DNA from: Dyadobacter sp. CY326
GTDB taxonomy: Bacteria; Bacteroidota; Bacteroidia; Cytophagales; Spirosomataceae
Length of the DNA: 64,000 nt
NCBI RefSeq assembly: GCF_021390515.1
Contig: NZ_JAJUXI010000013.1
Location: forward strand, 1 to 64,000
Direction of reading: 5' to 3'
Part shown: positions 1 to 9,290 of the stretch, in pieces
Position numbering within the stretch: position 1 is the first letter of the stretch
Layout of the letters: every line of letters starts with the position of its first letter
Made by a program: the position numbers and the translations under genes
Notes under the pieces: generated by a model
What the model saw: only the letters and a program-made list of their open reading frames with translations
Databases searched by the model: none
What the model was told of the DNA's origin: nothing

Positions 1-203
1 GCTGGGCCGCACAGGCTGGGCCGCACAGGCTGGGCCGCACAGGCTGGGCCGCACAGGCTGGGCCGCACAGGCTGGGCCGCACAGGCTGGGCCGCATAGGC
101 TGGGCCGCATAGGCTGGGCCGCACAGGCTGGGCCGCACAGGCTGGGCCGCATAGGCTGGGCCGCATAGGCTGGGCCGCATAGGCTGGGCCGCACAGGCTG
201 GGC
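1..203. repeat. 14-bp GC-rich tandem repeat array
   Basis: Fourteen complete head-to-tail copies of the unit gctgggccgcacag (196 bp) are followed by a half copy that ends at 203. Copies 7, 8, 11, 12 and 13 carry atag instead of acag; the others are identical. The array starts at the first base of the window, so it probably extends further left. The unit is far richer in G+C than the flanking DNA. Because 14 is not a multiple of 3, all three frames cycle through the same 14-residue string, and the atag variant puts a stop into one frame, so coding is unlikely. A related pair of 14-bp-period repeats (gctggctaagc / gctagctaagc) lies at 235-259. There are no spacers, so this is not CRISPR. Confidence 0.95.
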
Positions 204-603
204 GCCCCGTCTCGAAACAGGGAAGTTGAGCGCGGCTGGCTAAGCGGGGCTAGCTAAGCTCAGAACCGCCGATGATAATGCCCCACGCAGGCTTGCGTCG
301 AACCTAAAGAGTAGTAGAACCAAGGAGGTGCCACCAAAATACCGTTAAGCTGAAGAGGGTGTCCCAGTAAAAAACTGAAGCACCCTCTTTCATTTGCATC
401 TGTTATAATCAGGAATAACGGTCCAAAATCCGGATTAAAAGTTAGAACCCTTGTTTTGGATGATTTTGTTGAAAACAGCTGTCCTTTAAACTGCCTCCAA
501 CAAGTTTGACACCCCTTGTGGGCATTTTTATGGGTAACAACAAAACGCACAATTCAGATTTAAGCTGAAACAGATCGCTTATATTTTAAAGGCGCTAGTT
601 TCA
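204..603. other. Gene-free stretch between the repeat array and the IS3 relics
   Basis: I find no convincing gene here. A 96-codon open frame exists on the minus strand (550 to 260), but its product resembles nothing I recognise and it runs through a strong hairpin. The stretch holds the degenerate 14-bp-period pair at 235-259 and the inverted repeat at 353-389. It may contain the end of another decayed insertion sequence. Confidence 0.4.
353..389. repeat. Inverted repeat / hairpin with IS-end-like arms
   Basis: aagagggtg at 353-361 is the exact reverse complement of caccctctt at 381-389, and an inner pair cagt/actg (365-368 and 374-377) encloses an A-rich loop. The arm with its continuation (agagggtgtccc) resembles the tips of many insertion sequences, so it could be an IS end. 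It could equally be a terminator-type hairpin. The sequence alone does not decide. Confidence 0.5.
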
Positions 604-1872
604 ATGGTTGTCAAAGGAATTTGGCATAGCGAATTATTGATAGAAAAGAGGGGTGGTCACTATCATTTCTGTGGCGCTTCAAGCCATTTACCCCAATATG
701 GCCGTGTGTATACGAATGAATTTAAATTGCAGGTATTGAATGCTTATCATGGCGGGCAGTTGCTGTATGAATATAAAATACCAATCCCAGTACGTTGGCT
801 AGTTGGGTCAGACAATACAAGCAGTCTGGCATAAATGGTTTCAATAATGCCCGTGGCCGGCCCAGCAGGATGACAAAGAACCATTTAAAAGAACCTACGG
901 CCCCTTACCCACCTGGAAGAGTTAGAAAGGTAGAATCAGTACCTGCGTGTCGAGAATGAAGTGCTAAAAAAGCTGAAAGCCTTGGCCCCACAGAAGCAAG
1001 GAGAAGCTGCGCAAATAAAAAAGCGTTAATTGTTGATGGGTTAAGGCAAAATTCCCGGTTAAACTGTTATTGCAGATCCTTAAAATTTCCAGGAGCAGTT
1101 TCTACTACCACTTACAAACCAAGTCTGTGCCCAGCAGGCACGAGGATGCAAAAAGCCAAATCAAAACGATATACCACCAGCACAAAGGCAGGTTCGGCTA
1201 TCGCAGGATTACACTGGCTATGCAGAATACAGGCAAGGCATCAACCACAAAACGGTTTCATAGCTAATGAGGCAATCCGGACTGAGCTCGCTAATAAGCA
1301 TCAGAAAGTAGTGCTCTTACCTAGGGGATGCAGGCACAATTGCACCCAATGTTTTAAAACGGGTTTTTAAATCTGAACGTCCCGGGCAGAAATGGGCAAC
1401 AGATGTACCGGAATTTAAGGTTAAAGATCAGAAGTTATATCGATCCCCTATCATAGATATCTTTAATGGGGAGATTGTTAGTTACAACCTCGCACAGTCT
1501 GTCAATTTCAAGCAGGTCACAGATATGCTGAAAAGTGCATTTAGAAAACTAGATTGCAAAACATTCTGATACTGCATTCAGATCAGGGATGGCAATACCA
1601 AATAAAGGCTTACCAACGTATGGTGGCCGATAACGGCATCACACAAAGTATGTCCCGAAGGTAACTGTCTGGATAAGGCTGTGAACGAGAATTTTTTCCG
1701 CACCATCAAATCCGAACTGTTTTACCTGAAACGTTATGACTCAGTTCAGGAGTTGAAAACAGAAGTAAACCAATACATCAGCTATTACAACAATGACAGA
1801 ATCAGGTTCAATCTAAATGGAATGAGCCCGGTACAATACCGAGCCCACCATGACCTTCCTCCGGCAAACTAG
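604..1872 (+). pseudogene. Decayed IS3-family transposase (IS150-like), orfA and orfB remnants
   Basis: Pieces of an IS3-type orfA/orfB pair can be read only by switching frames. The orfA part shows the YTNEFKLQVLNAYH helix-turn-helix start near 709-750, then SWVRQYKQSG in another frame, and a leucine-zipper-like LRVENEVLKKLKAL near 940-980. The orfB part shows GRFGYRRITLAMQN near 1190, KWATDVPEFKVKDQKLY near 1390, and an intact C-terminal end (1681-1872) with NENFFRTIKSE, YYNNDR and NGMSPVQYR, the usual end of IS150-group integrase-like transposases. Several stops and frameshifts lie between these blocks, and the first Asp and final Glu of the DDE triad are in different frames. The element cannot make an active transposase. 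No clear terminal inverted repeats were found. Confidence 0.88.
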
Positions 1873-1930
1873 ACAGCTGAAAACTAGAGATTTTCGGTGG
1901 CAAAACGGATCAAAAACGTAATTTGTCACT

Positions 1931-3104
1931 ATGAAAAAGTCGAAATTTACCGAGGCGCAGCCGGGTGGCCGGTGCCATCGCTTTTGCGCTTAGACAGTCA
2001 GAGACCGGGACACGGGTGGAGGAGATCTGCCGTCAATTGGGAGTGTCCTAGGCAACTTTCTTCAATTGGAATCGCGGCGGTGGACCGCAAAAAATATTGT
2101 GGAATGGGTGTTGCTGAGCTGCGCAAACTTCGCCAGTTGGAGGAGGAAAACGCCCAACAAAAAGCTCGTGGCAGACCTGAGTCTGGACAAGTAAATGCTG
2201 CGGGACGTTATTAAAAAAATGCGGCCGCCGCGCGGTTGTGAAGCCTCCTTACAAGAAGGAAATGGCTAATTGGTTGTTTTCCAACTATCAGGTCTCGATC
2301 CAAAGAGCTTGCCGCTGTGTGATGTTAGTACGGGCGATGTATTATTATAAGCGCCACCGCCGTGACGACATATTACTTGCAATGCGGATGAAAGAAATCG
2401 CGAGTACGAGGGTCAGATATGGTTTCGCCGGATTTTGTGCTGTTGAAAAGAGAAGGTTTCAGCGACAAGTGCACCGGCACCCCGGCATAAACGAGTTTAT
2501 CGTGTCTAAAGGCCTGTGGACTGAATTTGCGAACAAAGAGACCAAGAAGGAGCCGTAGCGCTGAGCACCGATTGGAACGCTTGGACACTCAAGGAACAAA
2601 TAAGGTGTGGAGTATGGATTTCGTGCAAGATGCGCTCTACAACGGTGAACGGTTTAGGTGTTAACTTTAGTCGATAACTGCGGTAAAATTTGCCATGGAT
2701 TGTTGGCTGGAAAATCGCTAAAAGAGATAGATGTTGCTGCTGAATTAACCAAAATTTGTCTCGTAAAAGGATGCATCCCCGAGCGTATTCAATGCGATAA
2801 TGGAAGCGAGTTTATCTCCAAGGAAATGGACTTGTGGGCATATTCAAATGGTGTTACACTGGACTTTGCAAGGCCTGGAAAACCGACAAATGTTCCATAT
2901 GTTGAATCTTTTAATGGGAAGTTCCGAGATGAATGCCTTTCCGTCAATTGGTTCTTATCTCTGAACGACGCCAGGGAGAAATTAGAAGATTTTCGGTGGG
3001 AATACAACCACTTCAGGCCTCACAGCGCATTGAATGATTTAACACCGAAGGGATTTGTTAATCTACATCAAGAAACACCGGCAACTCTACTTTCAACCGT
3101 CTGA
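1931..3104 (+). pseudogene. Decayed IS3-family transposase (IS407-like), orfA and orfB remnants
   Basis: A second, different IS3-type element. orfA begins MKKSKFTEAQ at 1931, then continues in another frame as YGMGVAELRKLRQLEEENAQ-like text (2100-2170) and VADLSLDK in a third. orfB begins around 2238 (PPYKKEMANWLF), is broken near 2420-2650, then has a long intact C-terminal block (2658-3104) with the second catalytic Asp in IQCDNGSEF, the Glu in VESFNGKFRDECL, and HFRPHSALNDLTP. The first Asp (VWSMDFVQD near 2610) is outside this open frame. This is the usual architecture of the IS407/ISR1 subgroup, so the relic is not a duplicate of the element just upstream. It is inactivated by frameshifts. 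A CCTGGGAGG-containing sequence after the stop (about 3100-3120) may be the right end. Confidence 0.88.
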
Positions 3105-3380
3105 AAACCTGGGAGGAAATAACTTCGATACAGAAAGTCAAATCAAACACCGATGAGAAGCGCTCGACCAGGCAACAGGCTAACGCAGTAAGATGCTTAA
3201 TTCAAGTTGCTCCACAACATTTGGCCTTGATCCGATGCCTATTCCGAGTGATGAACTTACATACCTATTTTGAAGGCATGGAAGCATCTATAATGCACCC
3301 AAGCGGAATCTTACAATTCATAACAAAAAAAGGTCGCCAATCCGTGACAACCTTCCCTTTTTTCAATGTTCTAATTATCT

Positions 3381-5327
3381 CTAATTCAAAACAACACTTC
3401 TAGCCCCTAACTTCGTGTCTAGAAATTCATGAATTGTCTTGACGATTCCTTGTGTGTCAATGCCGCATTCGCGGTATAACTCGTTGGGTTCGCCATGTTC
3501 GATGATGGTGTCTGGGATGCCTAGTCGTTTCACGATGGAAGAATAGCCGTTGTCTGACATAAATTCGATAACAGCGCTGCCAAATCCGCCCTGTAGGCAG
3601 CCGTCTTCTAGGGTGATGACTCTGTTGTGCTGCGTGAATACTTCATGTAAAATGGCCTCATCTAAGGGCTTCGCAAAGCGCATGTCATACACTGACACAG
3701 AAACTCCTTCCAATTCTAACAGTTCACTTGCCTTTAAGGCGTAGTTACCAAGCGGTCCGAAAGATAAAATTGCCAAGTCATCACCGGCTCTGAGCTTTTT
3801 ACCTTTACCAATTTCTATTTCTTCAAAAGGTGTTTCCCACTCTGGCATAACCCCCGCACCGCGAGGATAGCGAATTGTAAATGCTTGCTTGCCCGATTGA
3901 AATGATGCCAATTGCGCTGTGTACATTAAATTACGCAATTCCTGTTCATTCAATGGTGATGCAATGACCATATTAGGAATGCAGCGCATGTAAGCAATGT
4001 CGTACACGCCATGATGCGTCGGTCCATCTGCGCCGACGAGCCCTGCCCTATCAAGACAAAAAATTACCGGAAGCTCTTGAATGCATACGTCATGGATAAC
4101 CTGATCGTATGCGCGCTGCATGAATGTTGAGTAAATATTACAAAACACAACCTCACCACGAGTCGCCATGCCAGCAGAGAATGTCACCGCGTGTTGTTCT
4201 GCGATGCCGACGTCAAATGCCCTGTCAGGCATCAGATCCATCATAATATTCAATGAGGAACCAGAAGGCATTGCGGGCGTAACACCAACAATTTTTGGAT
4301 TTTGCCTCGCGAGCTCAACAATGGTGTGACCGAAAACGTCTTGGTATTTTGGAGCCTGCGGTTGATCGTAAACCTTAATCTTAATTTCTCCCGTAATTTT
4401 ATCAAAAACACCAGGAGAATGCCATTTGGTTTGATCTTTTTCAGCGGGCCCGTAACCCTTGCCTTTCACAGTAAGACAATGCAATAGTTTCGGTCCGGGA
4501 ATGCTTTTTAAGTCCTTTAAAACCTCAGTAAGATGGCTTATGTCGTTGCCGTCAATTGGACCAAAATAACGTAGCCCTAAGGATTCGAAAAGGTTGCTCT
4601 GACGAAGAATGGCGGTTTTCATGACGGTTTCCACTTTTGAAACAATCTCCTGCGCACTTTTGCCAAAATTGCTCATCTTACCGAGCATATTCCAAACTTC
4701 ATCTCTAAACTTGTTGTAAGTCTGAGAAGTCGTAATGTCAGTCAAATATTCTTTAAGCGCCCCTACATTGGGGTCGATTGCCATGCAATTATCATTCAGG
4801 ATAATGAGCATGTTGGAGTCAGTTGCGCCGGCGTGGTTCATTCCTTCGAATGCCATTCCCGCCGTCATTGCGCCATCTCCTATAATTGCAATGTGTTGTC
4901 TTTCAAAATTATTTTCCAATGCAGATGCCACGGCCATTCCTAATGCTGCTGAAATGGATGTGGACGAATGTCCTACGCCAAAAGCATCGTAAATGCTTTC
5001 ACTTCTGCGAGGAAAGCCTGATAATCCGCCATATGTTCTATTGGAGTGGAAATTATCGCGTCTGCCGGTTAAAATCTTATGGCCGTAAGCCTGGTGGCCA
5101 ACATCCCAAACCAATTGATCATCAGGTGTATTGAAAACGTAATGTAACGCGACACTTAGCTCAACGACGCCCAAACTTGCGCCAAAATGTCCTCCGTAAA
5201 CGGATACATTATCGATAATAAACTGTCGTAATTCATTACAAACTTGCGGAAGCTGGGAACTGTCTAACTTTCGTAGGTCCTCAGGAGAGTTAATTTTAGC
5301 TAACAATTTTCCCGGCGTTATAAGCAT
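3381..5327 (-). CDS. dxs: 1-deoxy-D-xylulose-5-phosphate synthase
   Basis: First enzyme of the MEP isoprenoid pathway: thiamine-diphosphate-dependent condensation of pyruvate and glyceraldehyde 3-phosphate. The 648-aa product has VGHQAYGHKILTGR near residue 75, the ThDP/Mg site GDGAMTAGMAFEGMNHAG near 150, the invariant Glu of GIAEQHAVTFSAGMA in the central domain, RAGLVGADGPTHHG, and a transketolase C-terminal domain. Length fits the family. The open frame extends 2 codons upstream to a TTG at 5333, but I chose the ATG at 5327, which gives the usual MLITPG start. A TAnnTTTG element lies about 45 nt upstream. The gene is the first housekeeping gene after the mobile-element debris. dxr of the same pathway lies at 29.7 kb, so the pathway genes are not clustered. 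Confidence 0.97.
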   Translation of the reverse strand: MLITPGKLLAKINSPEDLRKLDSSQLPQVCNELRQFIIDNVSVYGGHFGASLGVVELSVALHYVFNTPDDQLVWDVGHQAYGHKILTGRRDNFHSNRTYGGLSGFPRRSESIYDAFGVGHSSTSISAALGMAVASALENNFERQHIAIIGDGAMTAGMAFEGMNHAGATDSNMLIILNDNCMAIDPNVGALKEYLTDITTSQTYNKFRDEVWNMLGKMSNFGKSAQEIVSKVETVMKTAILRQSNLFESLGLRYFGPIDGNDISHLTEVLKDLKSIPGPKLLHCLTVKGKGYGPAEKDQTKWHSPGVFDKITGEIKIKVYDQPQAPKYQDVFGHTIVELARQNPKIVGVTPAMPSGSSLNIMMDLMPDRAFDVGIAEQHAVTFSAGMATRGEVVFCNIYSTFMQRAYDQVIHDVCIQELPVIFCLDRAGLVGADGPTHHGVYDIAYMRCIPNMVIASPLNEQELRNLMYTAQLASFQSGKQAFTIRYPRGAGVMPEWETPFEEIEIGKGKKLRAGDDLAILSFGPLGNYALKASELLELEGVSVSVYDMRFAKPLDEAILHEVFTQHNRVITLEDGCLQGGFGSAVIEFMSDNGYSSIVKRLGIPDTIIEHGEPNELYRECGIDTQGIVKTIHEFLDTKLGARSVVLN

Positions 5328-5368
5328 ATTCAAGCTTTTGAAATCAAAATAGAGGACATTTAAGCAGA

Positions 5369-5376
5369 CAAAACTA
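5369..5376 (-). promoter_or_regulatory. Candidate -7 element for dxs (TAGTTTTG)
   Basis: On the minus strand the octamer TAGTTTTG matches the Bacteroidota housekeeping -7 consensus TAnnTTTG and lies about 42 nt before the dxs ATG. I did not find a clear -33 TTTG partner. Confidence 0.45.
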
Positions 5377-5401
5377 AGAAAATAAGCACATTAGTCTGAC
5401 T

Positions 5402-6319
5402 TTATTTTTGCTGGCTCGCCTTAAAGAGCTTTTGCTTTTCTTCTCTTGTAAGGCTTTCATAACCAGACTTGGAGATTTTATCCAGAATAGAATCAATTTC
5501 CATCTGGTCAGGCATTTCTATTGTTCCCGCGGGCGATGTTGAAGAATAAACACTCGTGCTTCTATAAACCTGCCTTTCACGATAAGTTACCTGCATTGAA
5601 GGCCGCTTTCGGAAAAGCCTCGACCAGCCATTCATGACAGCATAAAGCGGTTTGCCAAGGTCCGTGCCGCTTTGCAATAATTTGATAAATACATAGCCAA
5701 CGAATGCGCCGCCTAAGTGCGCAAGATTTCCTCCAGCATTGGGACCGACAGTTTGTGCCAAAGACAAAATGATGTAAAATAGCGCAATGAACTTGATCCT
5801 GATCGGCCCAAGAAAAATGAGATTGAATGTATAATTAGGAAGCAATGTAGAAGCACCAACGGCTACGGAAAACGCCGCAGCAGACGCGCCAAGCATTCTA
5901 GAACCTTCCACGTGAGCTTGGAAATAAGGCAATGCATTATACAGCACCATGTAAATCAATCCGCCTGCAACGCCACCTAAAATGTAAAGCGCTATGACGC
6001 GTTTTGCGCCCAAATATTCATCCACCAATTTGCCAAACCAGTAAAGGAAAAGCATATTAAACAGGATATGAAAAATATCGTCGTGTGTGAAAAAATATGT
6101 AATCAGCGTCCATGGCTTGTATAAAAACTCATTGGTTGCAGCAGGAAGTTGCAGTGTGTTAATCACTGCTGCATAGACATTTGCAGATTGAGAAAGCGTC
6201 AGAATTATCTTCAGTAACAGCAATATCAGGAACACTGCAGTATTAACCAGAATAATCTTAACGAGTGCATTCTCGGATTTGGCGAACTCCCTCTTTACGT
6301 CATCAACAATATTGCTCAT
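5402..6319 (-). CDS. Rhomboid family intramembrane serine protease with C-terminal helical tail
   Basis: Polytopic protease of 305 aa that would cleave transmembrane substrates within the inner membrane. It shows the rhomboid core: hydrophobic segment 21-43, the HILFNMLFLYWFG loop (84-96), the serine motif GASAAAF with Ser146, and the His of NLAHLGGAF (His201). The usual GxSG motif reads GxSA here, so the glycine after the catalytic Ser is replaced. After the last helix there is a soluble tail rich in Ser/Thr/Arg ending in a short helical module (MEIDSILDKISKSGYESLT...), seen in other Bacteroidota rhomboids. It lies 3 nt downstream of a second rhomboid gene, so the two are co-transcribed. Substrates are unknown. 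Confidence 0.9.
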   Translation of the reverse strand: MSNIVDDVKREFAKSENALVKIILVNTAVFLILLLLKIILTLSQSANVYAAVINTLQLPAATNEFLYKPWTLITYFFTHDDIFHILFNMLFLYWFGKLVDEYLGAKRVIALYILGGVAGGLIYMVLYNALPYFQAHVEGSRMLGASAAAFSVAVGASTLLPNYTFNLIFLGPIRIKFIALFYIILSLAQTVGPNAGGNLAHLGGAFVGYVFIKLLQSGTDLGKPLYAVMNGWSRLFRKRPSMQVTYRERQVYRSTSVYSSTSPAGTIEMPDQMEIDSILDKISKSGYESLTREEKQKLFKASQQK

Positions 6320-6322
6320 CTG

Positions 6323-7108
6323 TCAATAGAAATTTGTTTTTTGCGTGTTCCAGTAACGCAACAATAAATATGCAAATAGCATTCCTCCTATGTGCGCGAA
6401 ATGCGCCACATTGTCCGACTGAGCATTTTGAAATCCTGCGTACAATTCATAGAGGCCGTAAAATGCAACGAAATATTTGGCCTTGATTGGAAAGGGAACA
6501 AACAGTAGAAAAAGCTCAGTATTCGGAAATAATAAACCAAACGCCATTAGTATGCCGAAAATTGCTCCCGACGCACCAACCAAAGGCGTGTTGATCAAAG
6601 TTTGATAATAGGAATTTACAAAATCTACGCTCTGTTGAATGTAGCCAGAATTTGTTGGATTGCCCTCAAATTTGTTCAAAAAATCAAGGTTCGCTTCGTA
6701 AATTCTTTCTGCGTGCTTACTCATGAATTCCACCAGGTTATCCGGGGTTGGATTTTGAGTAAATATTTCAACAGCACTTCTAACCTGGCTATTTTCAAAA
6801 TAATCGATTCCTGAAAACAGAAGTCCAGCGCCGATCCCTGTGAAGAAATAGAAGAAGAGAAATTTCTTTGGCCCCCAGCCACGCTCCAGCAATGGCCCGA
6901 ACATGAACAAACCGAACATATTGCTGAACAAATGCCCAAAACTGCCATGCAAAAACATGTAGGTTACAAACTGAAAAGGATAGAATGCTGGGGAAAACAC
7001 CGACCGCAATGCAAAAACATTCGTAAGATTGAAAACGTAAGAATCAACAATAAAAAAAAGAATGTTAAGAATCAGTAAGTTCTTGACAGTAGGCGTTATG
7101 GATAACAT
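6323..7108 (-). CDS. Rhomboid family intramembrane serine protease
   Basis: 261-aa membrane protease. Conserved elements: HGSFGHLFSNMFGLFMFG (54-71), the canonical catalytic GASGAIFG with Ser180, and AHIGG with catalytic His239. Between helices 3 and 4 there is a hydrophilic insert of roughly 70-80 residues (about 103-175), larger than in minimal rhomboids and predicted to be extramembranous. The ATG at 7108 opens the protein and the stop sits 3 nt before the next rhomboid gene. mutL follows in the same orientation upstream, with a gap of about 55 nt, so all three may share a transcript. Unlike its neighbour it keeps the full GxSG motif. Confidence 0.92.
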   Translation of the reverse strand: MLSITPTVKNLLILNILFFIVDSYVFNLTNVFALRSVFSPAFYPFQFVTYMFLHGSFGHLFSNMFGLFMFGPLLERGWGPKKFLFFYFFTGIGAGLLFSGIDYFENSQVRSAVEIFTQNPTPDNLVEFMSKHAERIYEANLDFLNKFEGNPTNSGYIQQSVDFVNSYYQTLINTPLVGASGAIFGILMAFGLLFPNTELFLLFVPFPIKAKYFVAFYGLYELYAGFQNAQSDNVAHFAHIGGMLFAYLLLRYWNTQKTNFY

Positions 7109-7164
7109 ATTTTATATAAAATCAAGATTTATTCAAATAACTCTTCACCCGATATTTTTGTTCG

Positions 7165-9051
7165 TCAGGCTTTGAATATGCTGGTAAGTTTATCCATTGT
7201 AAGTAAAACAATGATCGCCTCTCCGCTCGGCGTTCGGTTCGGATCTGTCGAGGCAAAAAGCTGGTCAATCAAGGTGTGAATTTCAACAAATGAAAGCTTA
7301 ACGGCATAACGCACGGAAAAACGCTTTGCCAATGATCGAGAAAGGCTTTCGGGCTTGTTGAGTTTCAAATCAGAATAACTCTGTTTCAGCTGCTCTATCA
7401 ACTCCTCAAAAAGATCCTGCTCACTTTCCTCTGGCAAATCTGCGGGAATTCCCCTGATAATCAATTCATTTGAACCGAATTCATCAAACTCAAAGCCCAG
7501 ACTTCTGATCTCTTTTTTCGTTTCACTCACCAATTGCATGTCAGAATGCGTCAAACGAATTGTTTTCGGAAAAAGCAATTGCTGGCACGCCCCATTTCTA
7601 TTCGTCAGCATCTTGCGATATCGTTCATACAATATACGTTCGTAAGCCGCTTTCTGATCAATGAGCATGATGCCGTCCTTGACCTGCGAAAGAATGTAAC
7701 GATTATGCAATTGGAACAGCACAGCGTCGCTTTCCGGCGCAGCAATGACCTCCGAAGCCATGCGGTTAACCTTGCTCGCAACCGTCTTGGAATGCTCCTG
7801 AAATGATGGCCTTGAAACCGTTGTCGTATTAATTTCAAAGGCAGCTAATTCGCGGTTGCGGTCTTCCGTGTTTTGTAAACCTTCAAACAATTTGTTCCAA
7901 TTCGTCAGATTGGACCGCGACGCCCCGCCTTCACTTTTCTTGGACTGCGCCGCCCAGTCAGGCATTACAGTTCTTGGAATCAGGTTTTGGTTTTGATCCG
8001 AAGCCGTTGGATTCAAAAAGTTAATGTTGTCATCAAAATCAATCGATTGAGAAAGATTGTAAACGCCCACAGCCTTTTTGACCGCGGCCATCACAATGGC
8101 GTAAACTGACCTTTCATCGTCGAACTTGATCTCCGTTTTGGTCGGGTGAATGTTAATGTCAATGTGTGACGGATCAATTTCTATAAAAAGCACATAAAAC
8201 GGATGACTTCCCTCCGGAATGGTCCCGTCAAATGCGCTAATCACCGCGTGATGCATGTAACTATGCTTGATATAGCGATCATTTACGAAAAAAAACTGCT
8301 CTCCGCGTGTCTTTCTGGCAAACTCAGGCTTACCAATGTAACCACGCACGCTGATGTAAGACGTGTCTTCTTGGCAGAATGCAAGCTGCTCCCGATAACT
8401 CTTCCCGTAAATATCAACAATGCGCCTTACCAGCTTTCCCGATTGCAAGTTGAAGACCTCTGTATCATTATGATGCAATGTGAATCCAACCTGCGGATGA
8501 GCCAGAGCAACGCGCTGAAACTCGTCCAAGACGTGACGCATTTCCACAGAATTAGATTTCAGGAAATTTCGTCGCGCCGGAACATTGAAAAATAGGTTTT
8601 TAACCGAAAGATTGGTCCCTTTCAAGCAAGCGACAGCTTCCTGCGCTTTAATTTCAGAGCCGTCAATGCGGATCATGCTTCCCAATTCGTCAGCTTCCTG
8701 TCTCGTTCTTAACTCCACCTGTGCAACCGCGGCAATGGAAGCAAGCGCCTCGCCGCGAAATCCCATCGTCCGAATACGGAAAAGATCCTCAGACTGTCGA
8801 ATTTTTGAAGTCGCATGTCTTTCAAAACACATTCGGGCGTCTGTTTCTGACATTCCTAATCCATCGTCGATGATTTGAATTAATGTTCTTCCGGCCTCTT
8901 TAAGAATGACCTGAACATTATTTGCCTTCGCATCAATGGCATTTTCCATAAGCTCTTTCACCACCGATGCAGGTCTTTGAACAACCTCGCCGGCGGCAAT
9001 TTGATTGGCTATGGAATCTGGTAATAACTGTATGATGTCGGAAGACGGCAT
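7165..9051 (-). CDS. mutL: DNA mismatch repair protein MutL
   Basis: Links MutS mismatch recognition to strand removal. The 628-aa product has the GHKL ATPase motifs: ELMENAIDA (catalytic Glu/Asn) near 35, DDGLGM near 62, GFRGEALASI near 99, then the transducer domain with DINIHPTKTEIKF. A Gln/Leu-rich QQLLFP near 490 resembles the sliding-clamp binding motif. The C-terminal domain carries DQKAAYERILYE (465-476), which keeps the acidic spacing of the endonuclease motif DQHA(X)2E(X)4E but has Lys for His, and the late CPHGRP-like block reads TPSGEAI. Nicking activity is therefore uncertain. The start ATG at 9051 gives the common PSSDIIQLLPDSIANQIAAGE opening. Confidence 0.96.
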   Translation of the reverse strand: MPSSDIIQLLPDSIANQIAAGEVVQRPASVVKELMENAIDAKANNVQVILKEAGRTLIQIIDDGLGMSETDARMCFERHATSKIRQSEDLFRIRTMGFRGEALASIAAVAQVELRTRQEADELGSMIRIDGSEIKAQEAVACLKGTNLSVKNLFFNVPARRNFLKSNSVEMRHVLDEFQRVALAHPQVGFTLHHNDTEVFNLQSGKLVRRIVDIYGKSYREQLAFCQEDTSYISVRGYIGKPEFARKTRGEQFFFVNDRYIKHSYMHHAVISAFDGTIPEGSHPFYVLFIEIDPSHIDINIHPTKTEIKFDDERSVYAIVMAAVKKAVGVYNLSQSIDFDDNINFLNPTASDQNQNLIPRTVMPDWAAQSKKSEGGASRSNLTNWNKLFEGLQNTEDRNRELAAFEINTTTVSRPSFQEHSKTVASKVNRMASEVIAAPESDAVLFQLHNRYILSQVKDGIMLIDQKAAYERILYERYRKMLTNRNGACQQLLFPKTIRLTHSDMQLVSETKKEIRSLGFEFDEFGSNELIIRGIPADLPEESEQDLFEELIEQLKQSYSDLKLNKPESLSRSLAKRFSVRYAVKLSFVEIHTLIDQLFASTDPNRTPSGEAIIVLLTMDKLTSIFKA

Positions 9052-9290
9052 TTCGGAATCTTGATTTATTGGCTATAACAAATTAACAAAATTTTTTTAA
9101 CAGGCATGCCAATTTTGGCGGGTAGCAACGTTCCAGTGCTTGCTTTATCTAAAAACTGAAAGAGAATAGTTACATTCTTTATCGAAATTTTCTACATTTC
9201 TCGAACGTTTTTATTGAAATACTTTGTTGCCATTAAATAAAATTTCTATCTTGGAATGTCAAATTCCTGTACTATTAACCTAAACCTGAT

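Noticed and set aside
1-203. Possible CRISPR array
   Set aside because: The units are directly adjacent with no spacers and too short (14 bp).
260-550. 96-codon minus-strand frame near the repeat array
   Set aside because: Unrecognisable product that crosses a strong hairpin; kept only as part of the gene-free stretch.
3221-3403. 60-codon frame between the IS relics and dxs
   Set aside because: No family resemblance, and it runs into the 3' end of dxs on the other strand; no promoter or RBS.
8203-8595. 130-codon plus-strand frame inside mutL
   Set aside because: Shadow of the mutL coding frame; composition is a by-product of the opposite strand.
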